This document shows, piece by piece, positions 22,763 through 32,581 of a stretch of DNA of 64,000 bases. Each line of letters opens with the position of its first letter. Position 1 is the first letter of the stretch. The DNA lies in NCBI GenBank assembly GCA_013115135.1, contig JABANP010000240.1, positions 1 to 64,000 on the forward strand, read 5' to 3'. A program made the translations under genes and the position numbers. Under the pieces are notes generated by a model that was given only the letters and a program-made list of their open reading frames with translations, was not told where the DNA came from and ran no database searches. The DNA comes from Perkinsus olseni (Eukaryota; Perkinsozoa; Perkinsida; Perkinsidae).

Positions 22763-24326
22763 GAAAGAGAAGGGCTTCAGAACTGCGGACAAAGAAAATG
22801 AAATACGGGGGACTCGAACTTTGACCAACTCATCAGAAGGCAGACAGTATCGACATACCTCGAATTGAATACCCCCTCTGTGTCACTGGCACAGAGCCTG
22901 AGTGTGGATTCGTTATATTTTACGCAAACCCTCAGCCAAGGCTTATACGTACGCGCGGCGGGATTTCTCAGGATCGCTCCCTCCACGACGCCCTGAGCAT
23001 ACTCGGCCAAGCCAACTCATATTTGGTTGAACGATCGAAGACCGAGGCGATTCGTAACGATAAGCGACCTCCTTGTTAACTTATTGAATCGTTGTCCTCC
23101 TGGACTAGGGCTCTAAGTGTCTTGAGACGGGCCATACGCGCACTGCGCTCCTTGTCGTCCGGATGGTTGAACCTCAAAGCACAGCCTATCGCTGTCGGCT
23201 GTGACTCACTAACTGCGTGCACAAAAGTGCTATTAGCGAGCCCAGTATAGCAGGGTCTCCGACTGCGGATAAACCCCGGGAGATTTAAACGAGAACTCAC
23301 GTCAGTCTTGGGAGTGGACAGCGGTCGTCACCTGTGGCGACAGCAGGAGGTCTGCGAGACACACGCCTGCAGCATGAGCAGCTGCCCCACTCATCGCCAT
23401 CGACAGGATACATGTCACATGACCATGTCTTGCCATCTATCGTGATTCCGACGCCGTAGATTCATGGCCCATCAATCGACAGCATCGTGGAATGGAGGCG
23501 CTGGGATACACAACTCGAGTGTCGGTGGGGGACACTAAGTTGTACCACTGCGAGGATTTGTGTAACTAGTCTCTAGGCCGCACCGTATCCGATACCTGCA
23601 GGAATCAGATCTCGACGCTTGCGGCCAATGAAAGTGAAGATCAATCAGAATCCCGGAGATTTTACGGATTTTTCACCGAGTATGAGTTGGCGGTCTGGGA
23701 CAGATGTGTGTACTCCGCTTGCCACTGTCCCACTCCCAAAGATAGTATCGGGCTTCGCGAGCAAATCGAGTCTCTCGAAGAGAGCCGGCCTACGATGCAT
23801 CCCATGGCCCTCAAGTCGGTTTCGTGTTCAACCCCCTCATGCGTGAGGAATATAGCAGTGACGCGGGAGATAAGAGGTCATCGAAGGAGACGGCTGTCAC
23901 CAGTCGGCGGCGGCGCCAGAATTAGAAAACTTCGCTTTTAGAACGACCGTTGATTCTCGCTGATCCAACGAGAAAACCACAACATTGGGAGGACTGAGCG
24001 GGCGTGGGCGTTGATGAGTCCGCGCATTCCTGTGCTCGTCACAATGAATCGCGTTTGGAGTACTTGGGTGTTCCGCCTCCTCTGTTCGCTGGGGACCGCT
24101 CAATGGACAAATTCCATCGGCAAGACACATGAGAAAATATGAAATTCAGAATCTGTACCAAGATTGCACATCATCATTCTGCATGATTCGTTCGAGATGT
24201 TGAAGGAACTGGCGAGCCTGTGAGAGCTTGAAACCCTGGGTGGTTACCATGTCAAGAACTACATGAAAACAAGTTACGCGGACATCAATAAAAAGGGACT
24301 TCCTCACGCTACTCAGCGGCAGGTGC

Positions 24327-25022
24327 CTAGCTAGTCTTGGTAGTGCCACTCGTCCTAGTAGAAGTCGTGATCGTGGTTCCACTCGTCCTAGTAGAAGTCG
24401 TTCTGGTTCCACTCGTCCTAGTAGAAGTCGTTCTGGTTCCACTCGTCCTAGTAGAAGTCGTTCTGGTTCCACTCGTCCTAGTAGAAGTCGTTCTGGTTCC
24501 ACTCGTCCTAGTAGAAGTCGTTCTGGTTCCACTCGTCCTAGTAGAAGTCGTTCTGGTTCCACTCGTCCTAGTAGAAGTCGTTCTGGTTCCACTCGTCCTA
24601 GTAGAAGTCGTTCTGGTTCCACTCGTCCTAGTAGAAGTCGTTCTGGTTCCACTCGTCCTAGTAGAAGTCGTTCTGGTTCCACTCGTCCTAGTAGAAGTCG
24701 TTCTGGTTCCACTCGTCCTAGTAGAAGTCGTTCTGGTTCCACTCGTCCTAGTAGAAGTCGTTCTGGTTCCACTCGTCCTAGTAGAAGTCGTTCTGGTTCC
24801 ACTCGTCCTAGTAGAAGTCGTTCTGGTTCCACTCGTCCTAGTAGAAGTCGTTCTGGTTCCACTCGTCCTGGTAGAAGTCGTTCTGGTTCCACTCGTCCTA
24901 GTAGAAGTCGTGGTCGTGGTTCCACTCGTCCTAGTAGAAGTCGTGGTCGTGGTTCCACTCGTCCTAGTAGAAGTCGTTCTGGTTCCACTCATCCTAGTAG
25001 AAGTCGTTCTGGCGAAGTGCAC
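24327..25022 (-). CDS. threonine-rich repeat protein (mucin-like), partial
   Basis: The frame reads about 22 copies of a 10-residue Thr/Ser/Arg/Gly unit (TTSTRTSGTR) and ends SGTTKTS-TAG. The sequence after this stop is homologous to the sequence after a similar Thr repeat at 44.1-44.3 kb, where the Thr frame also soon stops, so this frame and C-terminus are preferred over the two other open frames. A signal peptide exon is not visible; only about 300 bp of AT-rich sequence separates it from the next Thr gene upstream. Probable O-glycosylated secreted or cell-surface protein. Confidence 0.45.
   Translation of the reverse strand: MHFARTTSTRMSGTRTTSTRTSGTTTTTSTRTSGTTTTTSTRTSGTRTTSTRTSGTRTTSTRTSGTRTTSTRTSGTRTTSTRTSGTRTTSTRTSGTRTTSTRTSGTRTTSTRTSGTRTTSTRTSGTRTTSTRTSGTRTTSTRTSGTRTTSTRTSGTRTTSTRTSGTRTTSTRTSGTRTTSTRTSGTRTTSTRTSGTRTTSTRTSGTRTTSTRTSGTTITTSTRTSGTTKTS
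24341..25014. repeat. 30-bp minisatellite, about 22 units
   Basis: Tandem units GTAGAAGTCGTTCTGGTTCC plus ACTCGTCCTA, nearly identical in the centre. Two 33-bp units at the 24.9 kb end and one at 24.36 kb have an extra TCGTGG-type triplet. The multiples of 3 keep the Thr frame open. Confidence 0.9.
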
Positions 25023-25336
25023 TGACTGAAGAATGCTAATCCACTTTCAATCGCAAAAGTATTGTGATTGAATGTGTGCGAAATGCCTTGGTTATTTATC
25101 TCGCTATCAACTCAACTCGGTCAGAGTTACTATTAGAAATAGCTACTTATTAAATCGCTACCTATAATCTGTCACTCGTATACGATTGTCATATTCGAAA
25201 TAGCGGAGTCAAGTTGGATAATCGAGAGCAAATTCTGAGTGAGAAACTAATCGGCAGATACTACCAGACGTGAATCGGCTACGAACACGTCCAACACCTC
25301 CGACCAAAAGTACCATTCCCTCTACTCGGACGCCAG

Positions 25337-28300
25337 TTACCTTCGCAAGCTGGTCCTAGTGGTTGTGGTGGTCGACTTGCTAGTACTAGTAGTTGAGGAA
25401 TTGGTTGTAGTGCTAGTGGTAGTGCTAGATCTAGTCGTTGTAGTTGACGACTTGGTAGTACTGGTAGTAGTGCTCGTGGTCGTGCTGGACTTGGTCGTTG
25501 TAGTTGACGACTTGGTAGTACTGGTAGTAGTGCTCGTGGTCGTGCTGGACTTGGTCGTAGTGGTTGACGACTTGGTAGTACTGGTAGTTGAGGAATTGGT
25601 TGTAGTGCTCGTGGTCGTGCTGGACTTGGTCGTTGTGGTTGACGACTTGGTAGTACTGGTAGTAGTGCTCCTGGTCGTGCTGGACTTGGTCGTAGTGGTT
25701 GACGACTTGGTAGTACTGGTAGTTGAGGACTTGGTTGTAGTGCTCGTGGTCGTGCTGGACTTGGTCGTAGTGGTTGACGACTTGGTAGTGCTGGTAGTTG
25801 AGGACTTGGTTGTAGTGCTCGTGGTCGTGCTGGACTTGGTCGTAGTGGTTGACGACTTGGTAGTACTGGTAGTTGAGGACTTGGTAGTAGTGCTCGTGGT
25901 AGTGCTAGATCTAGTCGTTGTAGTTGACGACTTGGTAGTACTTGTTGTAGTGCTCGTGGTCGTGCTGGACTTGGTCGTAGTGGTTGACGACTTGGTAGTA
26001 CTGGTAGTTGAGGACTTGGTTGTAGTGCTCGTGGTAGTGCTAGATCTAGTCGTTGTAGTTGACGACTTGGTAGTACTGGTAGTTGAGGACTTGGTTGTAG
26101 TGCTCGTGGTAGTGCTAGATCTAGTCGTTGTAGTTGACGACTTGGTAGTACTGGTAGTAGTGCTCGTGGTCGTGGTGGACTTGGTCGTAGTGGTTGACGA
26201 CTTGGTAGTACTGGTAGTTGAGGACTTGGTTGTAGTGCTCGTGGTCGTGCTGGACTTGGTCGTAGTGGTTGACGACTTGGTAGTACTGGTAGTTGAGGAC
26301 TTGGTTGTAGTGCTCGTGGTCGTGCTGGACTTGGTCGTAGTGGTTGACGACTTGGTAGTACTGGTAGTTGAGGACTTGGTTGTAGTGCTCGTGGTCGTGC
26401 TGGACTTGGTCGTAGTGGTTGACGACTTGGTAGTACTGGTAGTTGAGGACTTGGTTGTAGTGCTCGTGGTAGTGCTAGATCTAGTCGTTGTAGTTGACGA
26501 CTTGGTAGTACTGGTAGTTGAGGACTTGGTTGTAGTGCTAGTGGTAGTGCTAGATCTAGTCGTTGTAGTTGACGACTTGGTAGTACTGGTAGTAGTGCTC
26601 GTGGTCGTGGTGGACTTGGTCGTAGTGGTTGACGACTTGGTAGTACTGGTAGTTGAGGACTTGGTTGTAGTGCTCGTGGTCGTGCTGGACTTGGTCGTAG
26701 TGGTTGACGACTTGGTAGTACTGGTAGTTGAGGACTTGGTTGTAGTGCTCGTGGTCGTGCTGGACTTGGTAGTTGTGGTCGTCGTAGTAGTCGTAGTCGT
26801 GGTCGTAGGAGTAGTAGTTGTGGTCGTAGTAGTCGTGGTCGTAGTAGTTGTAGTAGTTGTGGTCGTCGTGGTCGTAGTAGTAGTAGTTGTGGTCGTAGTA
26901 GTTGTGGTCGTCGTGGTCGTAGTAGTTGTGGTCGTCGTGGTCGTCGTGGTCGTCGTGGTCGTCGTGGTCGTCGTGGTCGTAGTAGTTGTGGTCGTCGTGG
27001 TCGTAGTAGTTGTGGTCGTCGTGGTCGTAGTAGTTGTGGTCGTCGTGGTCGTAGTAGTTGTGGTCGTCGTGGTCGTAGTAGTCGTGGTCGTCGTGGTCGT
27101 AGTAGTTGTGGTTGTAGTAGTTGTGGTCGTCGTGGTTGTAGTAGTTGTGGTAGTCGTGGTCGTCGTAGTTGTAGTAGTTGTGGTCGTAGTAGTTGTGGTC
27201 GTCGTGGTTGTAGTAGTTGTGGTCGTGGTCGTCGTAGTTGTGGTAGTCGTGGTCTGCGTCGTGGTTGTAGTAGTTGTGGTCGTCGTGGTCGTAGTAGTTG
27301 TAGTCGTCGTGGTCGTAGTAGTTGTGGTCGTCGTGGTTGTAGTAGTTGTGGTCGTAGTAGTCGTGGTCGTCGTGGTCGTAGTAGTTGTGGTCGTCGTGGT
27401 CGTAGTAGTTGTGGTCGTGGTCGTCGTAGTTGTGGTCGTAGTAGTTGTGGTCGTCGTGGTCGTAGTAGTCGTGGTCGTAGTAGTTGTGGTCGTCGTGGTT
27501 GTAGTAGTTGTGGTCGTAGTGGTTGTAGTAGTTGTGGTCGTCGTGGTCGTGGTCGTAGTAGTTGTGGTTGTAGTAGTTGTGGTCGTCGTGGTCGTCGTAG
27601 TTGTGGTTGTAGTAGTTGTGGTCGTCGTGGTCGTAGTAGTTGTGGTCGTCGTGGTCGTAGTAGTTGTAGTAGTCGTGGTCGTAGTAGTCGTGGTCACGTG
27701 GTTGTAGTAGTTGTGGTCGTCGTGGTCGTAGTAGTTGTAGTAGTCGTCGTCGTGGTCGTAGTAGTTGTGGTCGTCGTGGTCGTAGTAGTCGTGGTCGTGG
27801 TCGTAGTAGTTGTAGTAGTCGTGGTCGTGGTCGTCGTAGTTGTAGTAGTCGTGGTCGTGGTCGTCGTAGTTGTAGTAGTTGTGGTCGTGGTCGTCGTGGT
27901 TGTAGTAGTTGTGGTCGTCGTGGTCGTAGTAGTTGTGGTCGTCGTGGTCGTAGTAGTTGTGGTCGTCGTGGTCGTAGTAGTTGTGGTCGTCGTGGTCGTA
28001 GTAGTCGTGGTCGTCGTGGTTGTAGTAGTTGTGGTCGTCGTGGTCGTAGTAGTCGTGGTCGTCGTGGTCGTAGTAGTTGTGGTCGTAGTAGTTGTGGTCG
28101 TCGTGGTAGTGGTCGTAGTAGTTGTGGTCGTCGTGGTCGTAGTAGTTGTGGTCGTCGTAGTTGTAGTAGTCGTGGTCGTGGTCGTCGTAGTTGTAGTAGT
28201 CGTGGTCGTGGTCGTCGTGGTTGTAGTAGTTGTGGTCGTAGTAGTAGTCGTGGTTGTAGTAGTTGTAGTAGTCGTAGTCGTGGTAGTTGTGGTCGTAGTA

Positions 28301-31300
28301 GTCGTGGTCGTGGTAGTTGTGGTCGTAGTAGTTGTGGTCGTAGTAGTCGTAGTAGTTGTGGTCGTCGTGGTCGTAGTAGTTGTGGTCGTCGTGGTCGTAG
28401 TAGTTGTGGTCGTCGTGGCCGTAGTAGTAGTGGTCGTAGAAGTTGTGGTCGTCGTGGCCGTAGTAGTAGTGGTCGTAGAAGTTGTGGTCGTCGTGGTCGT
28501 AGTAGTTGTGGTCGTCGTGGTCGTAGTAGTTGTGGTCGTCGTGGTCGTAGTAGTCGTAGTCGTAGTAGTTGTGGTCGTCGTAGTCGTAGTAGTTGTGGTC
28601 GTCGTGGTCGTGGTCGTAGTGGTTGTGGTCGTCGTGGTCGTAGTAGTTGTGGTCGTCGTAGTCGTAGTAGTTGTGGTCGTCGTGGTCGTAGTAGTCGTAG
28701 TAGTTGTGGTCGTCGTCGTGGTCGTAGTCGTTGTGGTCGTCGTGGTCGTAGTAGTTGTGGTCGTCGTGGTCGTAGTAGTTGTGGTCGTAGTAGTTGTGGT
28801 CGTCGTGGTCGTAGTAGTCGTAGTCGTAGTAGTTGTGGTCGTCGTAGTCGTAGTAGTTGTGGTCGTCGTAGTCGTAGTAGTTGTGGTCGTCGTGGTCGTG
28901 GTCGTCGTGGTTGTGGTCGTCGTAGTCGTAGTAGTTGTGGTCGTCGTGGTCGTAGTAGTTGTGGTCGTCGTGGTCGTAGTAGTTGTGGTCGTCGTGGTCG
29001 TAGTAGTTGTGGTCGTCGTGGTCGTAGTAGTTGTGGTCGTCGTAGTTGTAGTAGTCGTGGTCGTGGTCGTGGTCGTCGTAGTTGTAGTAGTCGTGGTCGT
29101 GGTCGTCGTATAGTTGTAGTAGTTGTGGTTGTCGTAGTTGTAGTAGTAGTTGTAGTGGTCGTCGTAGTTGTAGTAGTTGTGGTCGTAGAAGTCGTGGTCG
29201 TCGTGGTCGTAGTAGTCGTGGTCGTCGTGGTCGTAGTAGTCGTGGTCGTCGTGGTCGTAGTAGTCGTGGTCGTCGTGGTCGTAGTAGTTGTGGTCGTCGT
29301 GGTCGTAGTAGTCGTAGTAGTTGTGGTCGTAGTAGTCGTAGTAGTTGTGGTCGTCGTGGTCGTAGTAGTTGTGGTCGTCGTAGTTGTAGTAGTCGTGGTC
29401 GTGGTCGTCGTAGTTGTAGTAGTCGTGGTCGTGGTCGTCGTAGTTGTAGTAGTCGTGGTCGTGGTCGTCGTAGTTGTAGCAGTTATTGGTCGTCCGTAGT
29501 TGTAGTAGTTGTGGTCGTGGTCGTGGTCGTCGTAGTTGTAGTAGTCGTGGTCGTGGTCGTAGTTGTAGTAGTCGTGGTCGTGGTCGTGGTCGTCGTAGTT
29601 GTAGTAGTCGTGGTCGTGGTCGTGGTCGTCGTAGTTGTAGTAGTCGTGGTCGTGGTCGTCGTAGTTGTAGTAGTTGTGGTCGTCGTAGTTGTAGTAGTAG
29701 TTGTAGTGGTCGTCGTAGTTGTAGTAGTAGTTGTAGTGGTCGTCGTGGTCGTAGAAGTCGTGGTCGTCGTGGTCGTAGTAGTCGTGGTCGTCGTGGTCGT
29801 AGTAGTTGTGGTCGTCGTGGTCGTAGTAGTTGTGGTCGTAGTAGTTGTGGTCGTAGTAGTCGTAGTAGTTGTGGTCGTCGTGGTCGTGGTAGTTGTGGTC
29901 GTCGTGGTCGTAGTAGTTGTGGTCGTAGTAGTTGTGGTCGTGGTCGTCGTGGTTGTGGTCGTCGTGGACGTCGTGGTTGTTGTCGTGGTCGTCGTGGTCG
30001 TAGTTGTTGTGGTCGTCGTGGTTGTGGTAGTTGTGGTCATAGTAGTCGTGGTAGTTGTGGTCGTAGTAGTTGTGGTCGTAGTAGTCGTAGTAGTTGTGGT
30101 CGTCGTGGTCGTAGTAGTTGTGGTCGTGGTCGTCGTGGTTGTGGTCGTCGTGGTCGTAGTAGTTGTGGTCGTCGTGGTCGTAGTAGTTGTGGTCGTCGTA
30201 GTCGTAGTAGTTGTGGTCGTCGTGGTCGTAGTAGTTGTGGTCGTCGTAGTTGTAGTAGTCGTGGTCGTGGTCGTCGTAGTTGTAGTAGTCGTGGTCGTCG
30301 TAGTTGTAGTAGTTGTGGTCGTCGTAGTTGTAGTAGTTGTGGTCGTCGTAGTTGTAGTAGTTGTGGTCGTGGTCGTGGTCGTCGTAGTTGTAGTAGTCGT
30401 GGTCGTGGTCGTGGTCGTCGTAGTTGTAGTAGTCGTGGTCGTCGTAGTTGTAGTAGCTGTGGTCGTGGTCGTCGTAGTTGTAGTAGTCGTGGTCGTGGTC
30501 GTCGTAGTTGTAGTAGTCGTGGTCGTGGTCGTCGTAGTTGTAGTAGTTGTGGTCGTGGTCGTCGTAGTTGTTGTGGTCGTAGGAGTCGTAGTAGTTGTGC
30601 TCGTAGAAGTCGTGGTCGTCGTGGTCGTAGTAGTCGTAGTCGTCGTGGTCGTAGTAGTTGTGGTCGTCGTGGTCGTAGTAGTCGTAGTCGTAGTAGTTGT
30701 GGTCGTCGTAGTCGTAGTAGTTGTGGTCGTCGTGGTCGTAGTAGTTGTGGTCGTAGTGGTTGTGGTCGTCGTGGTCGTAGTAGTTGTGGTCGTCGTAGTC
30801 GTAGTAGTTGTGGTCGTCGTGGTCGTGGTCGTCGTGGTTGTGGTCGTCGTGGTCGTCGTGGTCGTAGTAGTTGTGGTCGTCGTGGTCGTAGTAGTTGTGG
30901 TCGTCGTGGTCGTAGTAGTTGTGGTCGTAGTAGTTGTGGTCGTGGTCGTGGTCGTCGCGGTTGTGGTCGTCGTGGTCGTAGTAGTCGTGGTCGTAGTAGT
31001 TGTGGTCGTAGTAGTCGTGGTCGTAGTAGTTGTGGTCGTCGTAGTTGTAGTAGTCGTGGTCGTGGTCGTCGTAGTTGTAGTAGTCGTGGTCGTGGTCGTC
31101 GTAGTTGTAGTAGTTGTGGTCGTCGTAGTTGTAGTAGTTGTGGTCGTGGTCGTGGTCGTCGTAGTTGTAGTTGTCGTAGTCGTGGTCGTGGTCGTCGTAG
31201 TTGTAGTAGTTGTGGTCGTCGTAGTTGTAGTAGTTGTGGTCGTGGTCGTGGTCGTCGTAGTTGTAGTAGTCGTGGTCGTGGTCGTCGTAGTTGTAGTAGT

Positions 31301-32522
31301 TGTGGTCGTGGTCGTGGTCGTCGTAGTTGTAGTAGTCGTGGTCGTGGTCGTCGTAGTTGTAGTAGTCGTGGTCGTGGTCGTGGTCGTCGTAGTTGTGGTC
31401 GTCGTAGTTGTAGTAGTAGTTGTAGTGGTCGTCGTAGTTGTAGTAGTAGTAGTTGTAGTGGTCGTCGTAGTTGTAGTAGTTGTGGTCGTAGGAGTCGTAG
31501 TAGTTGTGGTCGTAGAAGTCGTGGTCGTCGTGGTCGTAGTAGTCGTGGTCGTCGTGGTCGTAGTAGTTGTGGTCGTCGTGGTCGTAGTAGTTGTGGTCGT
31601 AGTAGTTGTGGTCGTAGTAGTCGTAGTAGTGGTGGTCGTCGTGGTCGTCGTGGTCGTAGTAGTTGTGGTCGTCGTGGTCGTAGTAGTTGTGGTCGTCGTG
31701 GTCGTCGTAGTTGTGGTCGTCGTGGTCGTAGTAGTTGTGGTCGTCGTGGTCGTAGTCGTCGTGGTCGTAGTAGTTGTGGTCGTCGTGGTCGTAGTAGTTG
31801 TGGTCGTCGTGGACGTCGTGGTTGTGGTCGTAGTAGTTGTGGTCGTGGTCGTCGTGGTCGTAGTGGTTGTGGTCGTCGTGGTCTTAGTGGTTGTGGTCGT
31901 AGTAGTTGTGGTCGTAGTAGTCGTAGTAGTTGTGGTCGTCGTGGTCGTAGTAGTTGTAGTAGTCGTGGTTGTAGTAGTTGTAGTAGTTGTGGTCGTCGTG
32001 GTCGTGGTCGTAGTAGTTGTGGTCGTCGTGGTTGTGGTCGTAGTAGTCGTGGTCGTAGTGGTCGTAGTAGTTGTGGTCGTCGTGGTAGTAGTAGATGTGG
32101 TCGTCGTGGTCGTAGTAGTTGTGGTCGTCGTGGTCGTCGTGGTCGTAGTAGTCGTGGTTGTGGTCGTAGTAGTTGTGGTCGTCGTGGTCGTAGTAGTTGT
32201 GGTCGTAGTAGTCGTGGACGTCGTGGTTGTCGTCGTAGTAGTTGTGGTCGTGGTCGTCGTGGTCGTAGTAGTCGTGGTCGTCGTGGTCGTAGTAGTCGTG
32301 GTCGTCGTGGTCGTCGTGGTCGTAGTAGTCGTGGTCGTGGTCGTGGTCGTGGTCGTAGTCGTGGTCGTAGTAGTTGTGGTCGTCGTGGTCGTAGTAGTTG
32401 TGGTTGTCGTGGTTGTGGTCGTTGTGGTTGTCGTGGTTGTGGTTGTCGTGGTTGTAGTAGTCGTGGTCGTAGTAGTTGTGGTCGTCGTGGTCGTAGTAGT
32501 TGTGGTGTGTGTGTGTGTGTAA
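25337..32522 (-). CDS. threonine-rich mucin-like protein, downstream part interrupted by LINE
   Basis: On the minus strand this is a Thr tract: about 1,900 codons of almost pure ACN (32.5 to 26.77 kb), then a 25-residue repeat of Thr/Ser/Lys (TTKSSTTSTTKSSTTTT type) to 25.36 kb, ending RTSLRR. It continues the repeat frame of the signal-peptide-bearing part at 37710-40425 if the retrotransposon at 32523-37709 is ignored. The Thr frame slips at about 29.48-29.50, 29.11-29.12 and 27.69-27.70 kb (frame 2 to 0 to 1 to 2, so the net is zero), which may be real indels or assembly errors. Just past the stop another frame reads CEGNWRPSRGNGTFGRRC, which resembles the Cys-rich tail of the gene at 45760-46215, so the original C-terminus may have been lost by a shift. 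Confidence 0.5.
25360..26770. repeat. 75-bp higher-order repeat coding Thr/Ser/Lys
   Basis: Units of 75 bp (25 codons on the minus strand) with internal GACTTGGT and GTTGACGACTTGG blocks, mostly in full copies, with some 51-bp (17-codon) shortened copies. All lengths are multiples of 3. Confidence 0.85.
26771..32510. repeat. (NGT)n trinucleotide tract, 5.7 kb, polythreonine on minus strand
   Basis: Almost every triplet is GT plus a variable base (CGT, TGT, AGT, GGT mixed). On the minus strand all four Thr codons are used; on the plus strand the same tract reads poly-Val or Cys/Arg/Gly/Ser. Rare substitutions give single Ser, Pro, Ala, Lys, Gln or Met. Confidence 0.95.
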
Positions 32523-32533
32523 ACGAGAATAAG

Positions 32534-32561
32534 CCGTGACGCCAACAGAGGCGTATTACGG
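32534..32561 (-). other. stem-loop in LINE 3' UTR
   Basis: Nested arms CCGT/ACGG and ACGCC/GGCGT enclose loop AACAGA, within the 60-nt 3' UTR. RT of several LINE groups recognises a 3' stem-loop, so this is a plausible template-recognition hairpin. Confidence 0.45.
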
Positions 32562-32581
32562 CAATAGAGAAAGGTCACCGG

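Larger units (their letters stand above)
20819..24016. repeat. segmental duplication, copy A
   Basis: The sequence matches 60337-63403 in the same orientation, from GAGTGATAT...CAGATACGATTTT at one end to GGGAGGAC/TC...GTGGGCG/TGTTGA at the other, including the secreted-protein gene and its upstream flank (shared CGCGGGAGATAAGAGG). Divergence is moderate with indels. This copy has more disrupted reading frames. Confidence 0.8.

Noticed and set aside
24146..24988. Minus ORF reading EPERLLLGRV repeats
   Set aside because: Another frame of the 30-bp minisatellite. Its downstream part has homology at 44.2 kb, but there the same frame is broken, whereas the Thr frame ends soon after the repeat in both copies.
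24341..25014. CRISPR-like array
   Set aside because: Units are contiguous 30-bp repeats without distinct spacers, in a eukaryotic coding repeat.
27698..29113. Long plus-strand ORFs of polyvaline and Cys/Arg/Gly/Ser in the NGT tract
   Set aside because: They are antisense or shifted readings of the Thr-coding tract; the flanking signal peptide and the non-repetitive ends fit only the minus-strand Thr frame.
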